Assembly (NCBI GenBank): GCA_035628335.1
Contig: DASPKA010000116.1
Location: 1 to 10,495, forward strand
From: DASPKA01 sp035628335
Lineage (GTDB): Bacteria; Patescibacteriota; Doudnabacteria; UBA920
DNA length: 10,495 nucleotides
Direction: 5' to 3'
Below, piece after piece: positions 5,680 through 10,319 of the stretch; positions within the stretch are counted from its first letter, which is position 1; every line of letters starts with the position of its first letter. Below the pieces are notes generated by a model. It was not told the DNA's origin and searched no databases. It worked only from the letters and a program-made list of their open reading frames with translations. Both the position numbers and the translations under genes were made by a program.

Positions 5680-6534
5680 ATGGGTAGGCATATGAAGCTA
5701 CCATATTATATGAATATGCTGCTACGCTATGTGCTCCCAGTCATTGCTTTAGCAGGGGCGAATGCAGTAAATATATATTCGCCGCTATTTAACGATGCGC
5801 AGATTTTTCTTCCCCTTGTTGTAGTTATATTAACTGCCATATATGCAGGGCGGGGGCCTAGTTTATGTATAACTATTTTGGCAATTATTGGATATGATTA
5901 TTACTTTTTAGGATCACCAGAGTCATTTGACTTTAATGCGGCTGCGATAGCCGAGCTTTTAATTACCGGAGCACTTGTGTTGTTAATAGTTTCGGTGGTT
6001 GATGAACGTAACAAAGCACAGCGCCGAGCTATAGAGCTGGCGCTGAGTGACCCACTCACAGGCTTGCCTAACCGGCGGCTCTTAGACGAGCATACGAGAA
6101 TTGCGCTAGCCGAAGCCCAGCGTCTTAGTGGTCGGTTCGCACTACTGTATATAGATGTAGATAATTTTAAGTTTATAAACGATAAATGGGGACACACTGT
6201 AGGGGACGAGGTTTTAAAAGAATTGGCAGCCCGCTTGCGGGCGTGCGTTCGCATACATGACCAAGTTTACCGGATAGGCGGTGATGAATACGCGGTGTTA
6301 CTCTCTGAAATTACTGACCTCGAGGACGCCCGTTCGACACAAAGCGCCGTACACTCAGCTCTATCTGGGCAGGCGGTAAGTGTGGGTAAAGAGTATTTTA
6401 CCCTCTCATGTAGTATAGGTATTGCTGTATATCCAGAACAAGGTAGAAACCTGGCAGAGCTTCTAGATACTTCAGACAAATCAATGCTTGAAGTTAAGAG
6501 AACTCGTAGGTTTATAGGGAATGACCATAATTAA
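5680..6534 (+). CDS. Membrane diguanylate cyclase (DUF4118-like sensor plus GGDEF)
   Basis: Up to 284 residues. The N-terminal region (about 14-110) has four membrane segments of the KdpD-type DUF4118 pattern, with IYAGRGPSLCITILAIIGYD and FLGSPESF around 54-83. A short linker leads to a complete GGDEF domain: DPLTGLPNRR at 124-133, the Mg ligand in YIDVDNFK (Asp159), GHTVGDEVL at 171-179, and the active-site loop RIGGDEY at 198-204, where Tyr replaces the usual Phe. RIHD (191-194) lies five residues before the GGDEY loop, so the RxxD inhibitory site for cyclic di-GMP is intact. It should condense two GTP into cyclic di-GMP at the inner membrane. The ATG at 5680 lies directly after the -10-like TATACT, so the in-frame ATG at 5692 (MKLPYY) is the more likely start. 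No Shine-Dalgarno site is evident. No c-di-GMP effector or phosphodiesterase is in the window. Confidence 0.9.
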   Translation: MGRHMKLPYYMNMLLRYVLPVIALAGANAVNIYSPLFNDAQIFLPLVVVILTAIYAGRGPSLCITILAIIGYDYYFLGSPESFDFNAAAIAELLITGALVLLIVSVVDERNKAQRRAIELALSDPLTGLPNRRLLDEHTRIALAEAQRLSGRFALLYIDVDNFKFINDKWGHTVGDEVLKELAARLRACVRIHDQVYRIGGDEYAVLLSEITDLEDARSTQSAVHSALSGQAVSVGKEYFTLSCSIGIAVYPEQGRNLAELLDTSDKSMLEVKRTRRFIGNDHN

Positions 6535-6569
6535 GGGTTGATCGCAGTAGAGAAGAAATTCAAATAAAG

Positions 6570-6604
6570 AACGGACCTTTGCCAGCGGCAATGGTCCGTT
6601 TTCT
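6570..6604. terminator. Bidirectional terminator between GGDEF and receiver-like genes
   Basis: AACGGACC (6570-6577) pairs with GGTCCGTT (6593-6600) and TTGCC (6579-6583) with GGCAA (6587-6591) around an AGC loop, with one T/T mismatch. T runs follow on the plus strand; on the minus strand the hairpin is followed by CTTTATTT. It sits six bases past the minus-strand stop. Confidence 0.85.
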
Positions 6605-6606
6605 TG

Positions 6607-6951
6607 TTATGCCGCAAGCATTTTTGAAACTGTTACTGGTAGCTGCTCGGCGTAACCACGCCTAGCCATGATTGAGGTAGAAACAAAGGGTATTCCTGTA
6701 ACGCTAGTTGTATGTAATACTAGCACCTTCTTGTCGCGCTCTTTGAGTTCTTTGACCCATTTCCCGTCATCTTCCAAGCAGCCGCAAACAACAATGTCAA
6801 TTTCTTCGTCATGTTGTTCCAGGTATTCCCTGCCTTCCTCAATGCTTTTGTGAGCTACGACGTTGTACCCGCGCTTTGTAAGGATGCTTCCCACGTAGAC
6901 CCGCATCAACACGCTGCCTGCAACATATAATACAGTAAATTTCTTTCTCAT
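6607..6951 (-). CDS. Degenerate response-regulator receiver-like protein
   Basis: A 114-residue stand-alone protein with the alternating beta-alpha pattern and length of a response-regulator receiver domain: strand 1 FTVLYVAGS (5-13), helix 1 with LTKRGYNVV (24-32), strand 3 EIDIVVCGCL (50-59), strand 4 KKVLVLHTTS (74-83), and a terminal region with GYAEQLPVTVSKML, where the LP of the KP motif remains. The acidic pair after strand 1 is replaced by A-G, the phosphoacceptor Asp position is Gly57, and the conserved Lys is missing. It therefore should not be phosphorylated in the usual way and may be a protein-binding pseudo-receiver. AAAGGAG six bases before the ATG fixes the start. Its convergence with the GGDEF gene makes a signalling link possible but not shown. 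Family assignment is from pattern only. Confidence 0.6.
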   Translation of the reverse strand: MRKKFTVLYVAGSVLMRVYVGSILTKRGYNVVAHKSIEEGREYLEQHDEEIDIVVCGCLEDDGKWVKELKERDKKVLVLHTTSVTGIPFVSTSIMARRGYAEQLPVTVSKMLAA

Positions 6952-6975
6952 CTTCTACTCCTTTCTTTGTAAAGT

Positions 6976-7004
6976 AGTATAAGCTAAAATCTAAAGATTG
7001 GGAA
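6976..7004 (-). promoter_or_regulatory. Probable promoter of the receiver-like gene
   Basis: Minus-strand -10 TATACT (6981-6976) with a 17-bp spacer and a weak -35 TTCCCA (7004-6999). The -10 lies about 11 bases before the AAAGGAG site, so the leader would be very short. Confidence 0.4.
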
Positions 7005-7149
7005 CTCTCTAAAACCAGGACTTCAGAGGTTGCGGATACTAATAGGAGAAAATGAGATTCAAACGGTCTACCTTAAATAGAAAAAACCTTCAGGCACCCC
7101 GGTGGTACAGGAGGTATTTAAATATTAGCTAGCGGCCGCATTGCCAGAA

Positions 7150-7158
7150 TGCTATTAT
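7150..7158 (+). promoter_or_regulatory. Extended -10 promoter of the UGA-interrupted gene
   Basis: TGCTATTAT (7150-7158) is an extended -10 element; no good -35 is seen at the right distance. Transcription would start near 7165, just before the AAAGGAG site at 7168-7174. Confidence 0.4.
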
Positions 7159-7181
7159 TCTCTAAAGAAAGGAGATATAGT

Positions 7182-7532
7182 ATGATGGAGGAGTGGTACC
7201 TGCTCGTTAAGAATTGGATTGTATTTAAACTCATAAGATCCCGTCTCGTGGTTGGTGATCATGTAAAGCGTACTAATGAACCGCGGAGCACCAAGATGGA
7301 TTTTACCTGACCGGAGTGGACCATCGGTACGGTGGTTAAAATTGATCTAGGTAGTATTTTACCGGTCACTGTTGAAGCTGGGTGTTCATGCATGGCTAAA
7401 GTTAATGGCAGCAATACTCATACGCCTCCAGATGCTGTGCTTAAATACTGGAACTTTAGAGAGACTATACACATGTCACAGGCGGAATACGAAGCTGAGC
7501 TTGCTACTCATGTGTCGAAATGGCCAACATGA
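7182..7532 (+). pseudogene. Small protein gene with an in-frame TGA at codon 43
   Basis: From the ATG at 7182, a single reading frame runs 116 sense or recoded codons to TGA at 7530, broken only by TGA at 7308-7310. The expression signals look intact: AAAGGAG (7168-7174) seven bases before the ATG, an extended -10 upstream, and a terminator whose 5' arm covers the final stop. Protein character continues across the break: the upstream part ends with VVGDHVKRTNEP and the downstream part starts PEWTIGTVVKIDLG, a pattern like an SH3-type small beta barrel (GDxVxR ... GTVVxI ... VTVE). The downstream part alone could start at GTG 7332, but no ribosome site lies there. The options are a recent nonsense mutation, a base error in the assembly (TGG to TGA would give Trp), or UGA readthrough, favoured by the leaky UGAC context. 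No selenocysteine element is evident. Function unknown. Confidence 0.6.
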
Positions 7533-7558
7533 TTATTTTCATGCTGGCCAGTATTTTT
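7521..7558. terminator. Terminator overlapping the stop codon of the UGA-interrupted gene
   Basis: TGGCCAACATGA (7521-7532) pairs with TCATGCTGGCCA (7539-7550), 11 of 12 pairs, around a TTATTT loop, followed by GTATTTTT. The 5' arm contains the final TGA stop, which supports that TGA as a genuine stop. It also lies at the end of the convergent DUF1428 gene, though its minus-strand T tract is weak. Confidence 0.75.
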
Positions 7559-7943
7559 AAGTCCCAATCTCAACTTTGAAACCGCCGTAGCTGAAGCGTC
7601 TCATGTCGAATGGCATGGGTTTGTCTTTCCAGGCATCTGCGCTCATGGAAGGGTCCTTCATTACTTTCGCGTTTACCTGGTCCCGGTGTTTGCGGGATTT
7701 AAAAACAATGAACGAGAACCATACTTCTTCGTCCGGTTTTGCTTTTGCTGCGTCCCTAAATGAACGAGGCTTTGGTCCCCCTCCCATTGCCTGGGGGGTG
7801 AGGTCTTCTCCTCTGCACTCTTTGTAGTCCAATGCTCCATACTTTAGCCAAATTTTCTTACCTTGCTGAGCCATCTTTTTATACTCAGCTGCCTTGCTCT
7901 TGGGAACAACGAGCAAAAACCCGTCAACATATGCACCTTTCAT
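7557..7943 (-). CDS. DUF1428 family protein (YbaA-like)
   Basis: A 128-residue protein of the usual length for this family. It carries the family's hallmarks: YVDGFLLVVPKSKAAEYKKM at 5-24, then WLKYGALDYKECRGED (32-47), a Pro/Gly insert, DEEVWFSFIVFKSRKHRD (70-88), NAKVMKDPSM (91-100) and the end PFDMRRFSYGGFKV. DUF1428 proteins have a ferredoxin-like (dimeric alpha/beta barrel) fold; E. coli YbaA is a member and its function is not firmly established. The ATG is preceded by an A-rich leader with no Shine-Dalgarno site. It is divergent from the DoxX-like gene, sharing a symmetric promoter region, and both have relatives among stress or redox accessory genes. Confidence 0.9.
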   Translation of the reverse strand: MKGAYVDGFLLVVPKSKAAEYKKMAQQGKKIWLKYGALDYKECRGEDLTPQAMGGGPKPRSFRDAAKAKPDEEVWFSFIVFKSRKHRDQVNAKVMKDPSMSADAWKDKPMPFDMRRFSYGGFKVEIGT

Positions 7944-7975
7944 AGTTATATTTTCTTTTTAATTATGCACACATG

Positions 7976-8012
7976 TATTGTAGCAAACACATGTTATACT
8001 ACAATATATAAT
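7976..8012. promoter_or_regulatory. Symmetric divergent promoter region
   Basis: TATTGTAG (7976-7983) and CTACAATA (7999-8006) are perfect 8-bp inverted arms 15 bp apart. On each strand this reads TTGTAG, 16 bp, TACAAT, so a -10 box for each direction overlaps the weak -35 for the other. Start sites would be near 7969 (minus) and 8012 (plus), giving leaders of about 20-26 bases for the DUF1428 and DoxX-like genes. A better rightward -10, TATAAT (8007-8012), is also present. ACACATGT is directly repeated at 7969-7976 and 7987-7994. A shared operator is an alternative reading. Confidence 0.45.
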
Positions 8013-8032
8013 AAATTTTTAATAAAAAATAA

Positions 8033-8428
8033 ATGAAAACTATACACCTTGTCTTGAAAGTATTATTGGCATTAGTCTTGCTGATGCCGATTTTCGGCGC
8101 GCTTGGGATTTTTCCACCACCAACCAGGGACTTATACACCACAGATGAGGCATTTGCTTTTATTGTTTTAATAATGCAAAGCGCTAGTTATATTACGAAC
8201 TTGATAGCAATAGTTTTCGCGGTAAGCATTGTTTTACTCTTCACTCAGCGCGAGGCCTTGGCTGCGTTGCTCATACTACCCATCACCGTTAATATAGTAG
8301 GTTTCCATACATTTTTAGATGGTGGCTTATTCGCAAGCGGGGGAATGCTGGCTATTGTATTGGTACTACTAAATCTTTACTTCCTATGGAAAAACTCTAG
8401 TAAATACAAAATTCTGTGGAAAGCGTGA
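8033..8428 (+). CDS. DoxX-like small integral membrane protein
   Basis: A 131-residue protein with four predicted membrane segments: about 5-27 (LVLKVLLALVLLMPIFGALG), 41-68, 72-93 (EALAALLILPITVNIVGFH), and 101-118 (GMLAIVLVLLNLYFLW), ending in a short basic tail. The LPITVNIVGFHTFLD stretch and the overall size resemble the DoxX-like family as I remember it; DoxX relatives are tied to quinone or thiosulfate redox chemistry and oxidative stress, but this member's role is unknown. The leader is almost pure A/T with no Shine-Dalgarno site. The frame ends TGA followed in frame by two TAA codons. It is divergent from the DUF1428 gene and followed by a terminator five bases after the first stop. 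Confidence 0.75.
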   Translation: MKTIHLVLKVLLALVLLMPIFGALGIFPPPTRDLYTTDEAFAFIVLIMQSASYITNLIAIVFAVSIVLLFTQREALAALLILPITVNIVGFHTFLDGGLFASGGMLAIVLVLLNLYFLWKNSSKYKILWKA

Positions 8429-8432
8429 TAAT

Positions 8433-8460
8433 AAGGTCAAGCCTGGGCTTGACCTTTTAT
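8433..8460 (+). terminator. Terminator of the DoxX-like gene
   Basis: A perfect 10-bp stem, AAGGTCAAGC (8433-8442) with GCTTGACCTT (8447-8456), loop CTGG, followed by TTAT and more T-rich sequence. Its 3' arm contains the -35 box of the next promoter. Confidence 0.8.
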
Positions 8461-8477
8461 TTTATATATCGTATTAT
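8449..8477 (+). promoter_or_regulatory. Promoter embedded in the upstream terminator
   Basis: -35 TTGACC (8449-8454) lies within the 3' arm of the terminator stem, followed by a 17-bp spacer and -10 TATTAT (8472-8477). Transcription would start near 8484, about 44 bases before the ATG at 8528. Confidence 0.5.
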
Positions 8478-8527
8478 GAAGGTCGAAATTCGTTAACTAT
8501 CAACAACAAAGAAAAAAGGAGATTTGC

Positions 8528-8743
8528 ATGACACCAAACTGTCGACATCCAAGAAATCAGACTTGCGGTTACTGCAAGCCTTCCCGTAGCAGAAGCAGTG
8601 GTGGTGGCTATGGTGGATCAAGTCACGGGTTTAATGTGGGTGAGGTGATCGAGGAGATCGCCGAGCGCGCGTATTCCGAGCCTGATCCCCCAGCGTCGGA
8701 CACGAATGACTCCGGAAGCGACAGCGGCGGTTCCAACGACTAG
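8528..8743 (+). CDS. Small CxxC protein with Ser/Gly-rich and acidic tail
   Basis: A 71-residue protein. The first 16 residues hold Cys5, His7, Cys13 and Cys16 (CRHP ... CGYC), enough for one zinc site of the knuckle or ribbon type. This is followed by a Ser/Arg/Gly-rich linker (SRSRSSGGGYGG, about 19-30), a short helix (VGEVIEEIAERAYSE, 37-51), and an acidic low-complexity tail rich in Ser, Gly and Asp (DSGSDSGGSND). AAAAGGAG eight bases before the ATG fixes the start. No family is recognised. The tail resembles disordered segments; a nucleic-acid- or protein-binding adaptor is possible but only guessed. It shares the CxxC theme with the partial gene at 10320 and the convergent Cys-rich gene at 9007. 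Confidence 0.7.
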   Translation: MTPNCRHPRNQTCGYCKPSRSRSSGGGYGGSSHGFNVGEVIEEIAERAYSEPDPPASDTNDSGSDSGGSND

Positions 8744-8761
8744 TGCGTTGGAGACAACGAG

Positions 8762-8797
8762 GCGCAGAGAGTGACAAGCTCTCTGCGCTGTTTTCTT
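8762..8797. terminator. Bidirectional terminator between two Cys-rich genes
   Basis: A perfect 10-bp GC-rich stem, GCGCAGAGAG (8762-8771) with CTCTCTGCGC (8779-8788), 7-base loop, followed by TGTTTTCTTTT on the plus strand. It sits nine bases from the minus-strand stop at 8798; the minus-strand T tract is weak. Confidence 0.75.
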
Positions 8798-9007
8798 TTA
8801 GCTACATGTATGTGTTGGATATGTGCAGTTTGTGCACTTTCCGCAAACTTCGCAAAGTTCCGTAGTGCATTCACAATCTTGAGCAAATTCCGCACTGTGC
8901 TCGTTCATGCCTGTTCCCGGAATCTTCTTCCAGGACTTTTTGCAATTCGAGCATGCGCACCTAAGGTGCGTCTTTACCTCTGGAGCTGGAGTTGCAGCTG
9001 TTCCCAT
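8798..9007 (-). CDS. Ten-cysteine metallothionein-like or zinc-binding small protein
   Basis: A 69-residue soluble protein with ten Cys: 17, 19, 22, 45, 47, 52, 55, 58, 61 and 68, plus His14, His37 and His66. They fall in CACSNC (17-22), CEC (45-47), CEVCGKCTNC (52-61) and a final HTC, the CxC and CxxC spacing typical of metal-thiolate proteins. The opening RCACSNC resembles the KCAC start of bacterial SmtA-type metallothioneins, but the two-cluster spacing does not match that family as I know it, and no aromatic-flanked zinc finger of known type is evident. It probably binds several Zn, Cu or Cd ions; storage, detoxification or a structural fold are all possible. AAAGGAGGAG upstream of the ATG is a very strong ribosome site and fixes the start. 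Confidence 0.7.
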   Translation of the reverse strand: MGTAATPAPEVKTHLRCACSNCKKSWKKIPGTGMNEHSAEFAQDCECTTELCEVCGKCTNCTYPTHTCS

Positions 9008-9029
9008 TGTTAGCTCCTCCTTTCATACA

Positions 9030-9035
9030 AGTATA
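9030..9035 (-). promoter_or_regulatory. -10 box of the ten-cysteine gene
   Basis: Minus-strand TATACT (9035-9030) lies seven bases before the AAGGAGG site, so the message would start close to its ribosome site. No convincing -35 is seen. Confidence 0.35.
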
Positions 9036-9076
9036 TGCGGAGTGTTATGAAGAAAATATGAGCATTGCGTTATAAA

Positions 9077-9100
9077 AAGGCTGCTTTTGAAAGCAGCCTT
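9077..9100. terminator. Terminator of the minus-strand two-gene unit
   Basis: A perfect 10-bp stem, AAGGCTGCTT (9077-9086) with AAGCAGCCTT (9091-9100), loop TTGA. On the minus strand it is followed by TTTAT, 12 bases after the stop of the exported-protein gene. Confidence 0.85.
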
Positions 9101-9111
9101 CTTTAATCTGC

Positions 9112-9732
9112 TTAGGGTTTCCCTAAGCGGTAGGTTTCATAGCGCCACTCTTTATAAGCAATGGGTTTGCCTTTGTCTTTTGCCCAGTGTTTTTCGAGTG
9201 CTGCCAAGACTTCTTCTCCTGTGAGCGTTTGAGTGATGGGAGAGCTTGCAGGCATTTTACGCAGGTTTTCATGTGGAGACATGCGTCTGTAAGTTTCTTC
9301 AATGGTCACAAAGTCTAGCCGGAATCCTTCTTCCTTGAGTTCTGGCAGTAACTCAGTAAGAGGACCTTTGTCAGTGGTTGCGTAAAATACAACTTTACCT
9401 ACTTTGCCAAGTCTCTTGGTACTCATGTTGTTAATGTTTACGTCTTTTTCCAAAGCATGAAACATAGTGTCAGCGTGAGTAACCAGAAGGTTGGTATGTA
9501 TGAAGTAGAGGTGTCCGCGCCGCTCATGTTTTTCATGTAAGACGCTACCTCGTTGCAGACCATTAAGTGAAATAGGGATCTCACCTGAAGCATCTTTGTT
9601 TCCCGGAACGAAGTAGGTGTACTGGGAAGTCGTTACCGGAACCTTTAGTCTTTTAAGCAATGTGTCCTGTTGGGTAAAACCACACAAGACAAATAGAGCT
9701 ACGACAAATATGAGTGTAACGGAAAGTTTCAT
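9112..9732 (-). CDS. Exported hypothetical protein, second gene of a two-gene unit
   Basis: The ATG at 9732 is chosen over an upstream in-frame ATG at 9759 because AGGAG lies five bases before it and the upstream start would fall inside a hairpin. That gives 206 residues. The N-terminus (MKLSVTLIFVVALFVLCGF) is a signal peptide; Cys at about residue 17 follows VL, so it is a poor lipobox and standard Sec export or an uncleaved anchor is likelier. The mature part is basic and mixed alpha/beta (KVGKVVFYATTDKG, LPELKEEGFRLDFVTIEE) with a C-terminal helix (TGEEVLAALEKHWAKD). No family is recognised. It follows the gene at 9784-10236 on the same strand, 51 bp apart, with a weak hairpin between. 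Confidence 0.75.
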   Translation of the reverse strand: MKLSVTLIFVVALFVLCGFTQQDTLLKRLKVPVTTSQYTYFVPGNKDASGEIPISLNGLQRGSVLHEKHERRGHLYFIHTNLLVTHADTMFHALEKDVNINNMSTKRLGKVGKVVFYATTDKGPLTELLPELKEEGFRLDFVTIEETYRRMSPHENLRKMPASSPITQTLTGEEVLAALEKHWAKDKGKPIAYKEWRYETYRLGKP

Positions 9733-9754
9733 ACGGTCTCCTATGAAAATGTTG

Positions 9755-9778
9755 ACCACCTGGGATGAACCAGGCGGT
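9755..9778 (-). terminator. Weak hairpin between two co-directional genes
   Basis: ACC-A-CCTGG (9755-9763) pairs with CCAGG-C-GGT (9770-9778), 8 pairs and one mismatch, loop GATGAA. On the minus strand only TCAACATTTTC follows, a poor U tract, so it may attenuate expression of the downstream gene or protect the upstream message rather than end it. Confidence 0.4.
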
Positions 9779-9783
9779 TGTGG

Positions 9784-10236
9784 TTACGGAAGCACGTATA
9801 CAAACCGTTCATTCGGATACGGTTTGTTTGCGGCTACAGTTTCTAATGTATACCCTTTGCCTGCTCTCTTCACGACTATCTGCCGGAAGTAATCACTACC
9901 TTGCCAGGTTCCTAGCGGAATCAAGGGTTGGTGTTGAAACCTGATCGGTGACTTACCAACTTGGGTTGCGAGACTAGTGTTCATGAAGCCAGTTGCCCAG
10001 AGGACTTCTTCCAGGGTTGGTTGTCTTACTTTTCCGAAGGTGAGAGCGAATTGTGGAACTTCGTCGTAAATCACAAGCATGAAATTTTCTGCTGGAGCTG
10101 TACGGTCAAGCAAGGCACGATCAATTTCAGGTGCTATCACCCAGAAGTCAGGTACGCCGGCTTTCTCAAACTGGGAGCGAATTATCGTTTCTTTCCCAAA
10201 CCGCTCCCCAGCAGGGACAAAAACTACTTTAGCCAT
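9784..10236 (-). CDS. Hypothetical protein, 150 residues, first gene of the unit
   Basis: A 150-residue soluble protein with no signal peptide. It opens with a beta strand and loop (KVVFVPAGERFGKET), then a helix (IIRSQFEKAG), a strand pair (FWVIAPEID; NFMLVIYDEVP), a helix (TLEEVLWATGFM) and a Gln/His/Pro-rich beta-like C-terminal half. The first half has an alternating alpha/beta pattern but no nucleotide-binding motif; no family is recognised. AAAGGAGG eight bases before the ATG fixes the start, and TGCTATAAT, an extended -10, lies seven bases before that site. It is probably co-transcribed with the exported-protein gene downstream and is divergent from the zinc-finger-like gene at 10320. 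Confidence 0.75.
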   Translation of the reverse strand: MAKVVFVPAGERFGKETIIRSQFEKAGVPDFWVIAPEIDRALLDRTAPAENFMLVIYDEVPQFALTFGKVRQPTLEEVLWATGFMNTSLATQVGKSPIRFQHQPLIPLGTWQGSDYFRQIVVKRAGKGYTLETVAANKPYPNERFVYVLP

Positions 10237-10253
10237 GTATTTCCTCCTTTACG

Positions 10254-10281
10254 TTGCATTATAGCAGAAAAACTCTATAAT
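10254..10281. promoter_or_regulatory. Overlapping divergent promoters with inverted -10 boxes
   Basis: ATTATAG (10258-10264) and CTATAAT (10275-10281) are perfect inverted arms: TATAAT boxes facing outward, 12 bp apart. Rightward, -35 TTGCAT (10254-10259), a 16-bp spacer and -10 TATAAT (10276-10281) form a good promoter for the gene at 10320. Leftward, TGCTATAAT (10266-10258) is an extended -10 for the gene ending at 10236. The rightward -35 overlaps the leftward -10, so polymerase cannot occupy both at once. Confidence 0.6.
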
Positions 10282-10319
10282 TCATCTTGAGCAAAGATCT
10301 TTGAGAAAGGAGGACCAAA

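Noticed and set aside
7052..7132. A 26-codon plus-strand ORF (starting MRFKRSTLNRKN) after AGGAG at 7044-7048, and an orphan AGGAGG at 7109-7114
   Set aside because: The ribosome-site spacing to the ATG is only three bases, no convincing promoter is present, and the second AGGAGG has no start codon at a workable distance. It is too short to separate from chance.
7308..7350. Possible selenocysteine insertion element after the in-frame TGA
   Set aside because: Only a four-pair ACCG/CGGT stem with an unworkable inner loop is present; nothing resembles a bacterial SECIS hairpin, and no selenoprotein family is recognised.
7182..8434. Reassignment of UGA to glycine, as in Gracilibacteria and Absconditabacteria
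   Set aside because: All other genes in the window, including Gly-rich ones, lack in-frame TGA, and the TGA at 7530 sits inside a terminator stem where a stop is expected. The standard code is the simpler reading.
9961..10290. Plus-strand frames opposite the gene at 9784-10236
   Set aside because: They have no ribosome site and cross the divergent promoter region; the minus-strand gene has a strong AAAGGAGG site and an extended -10.
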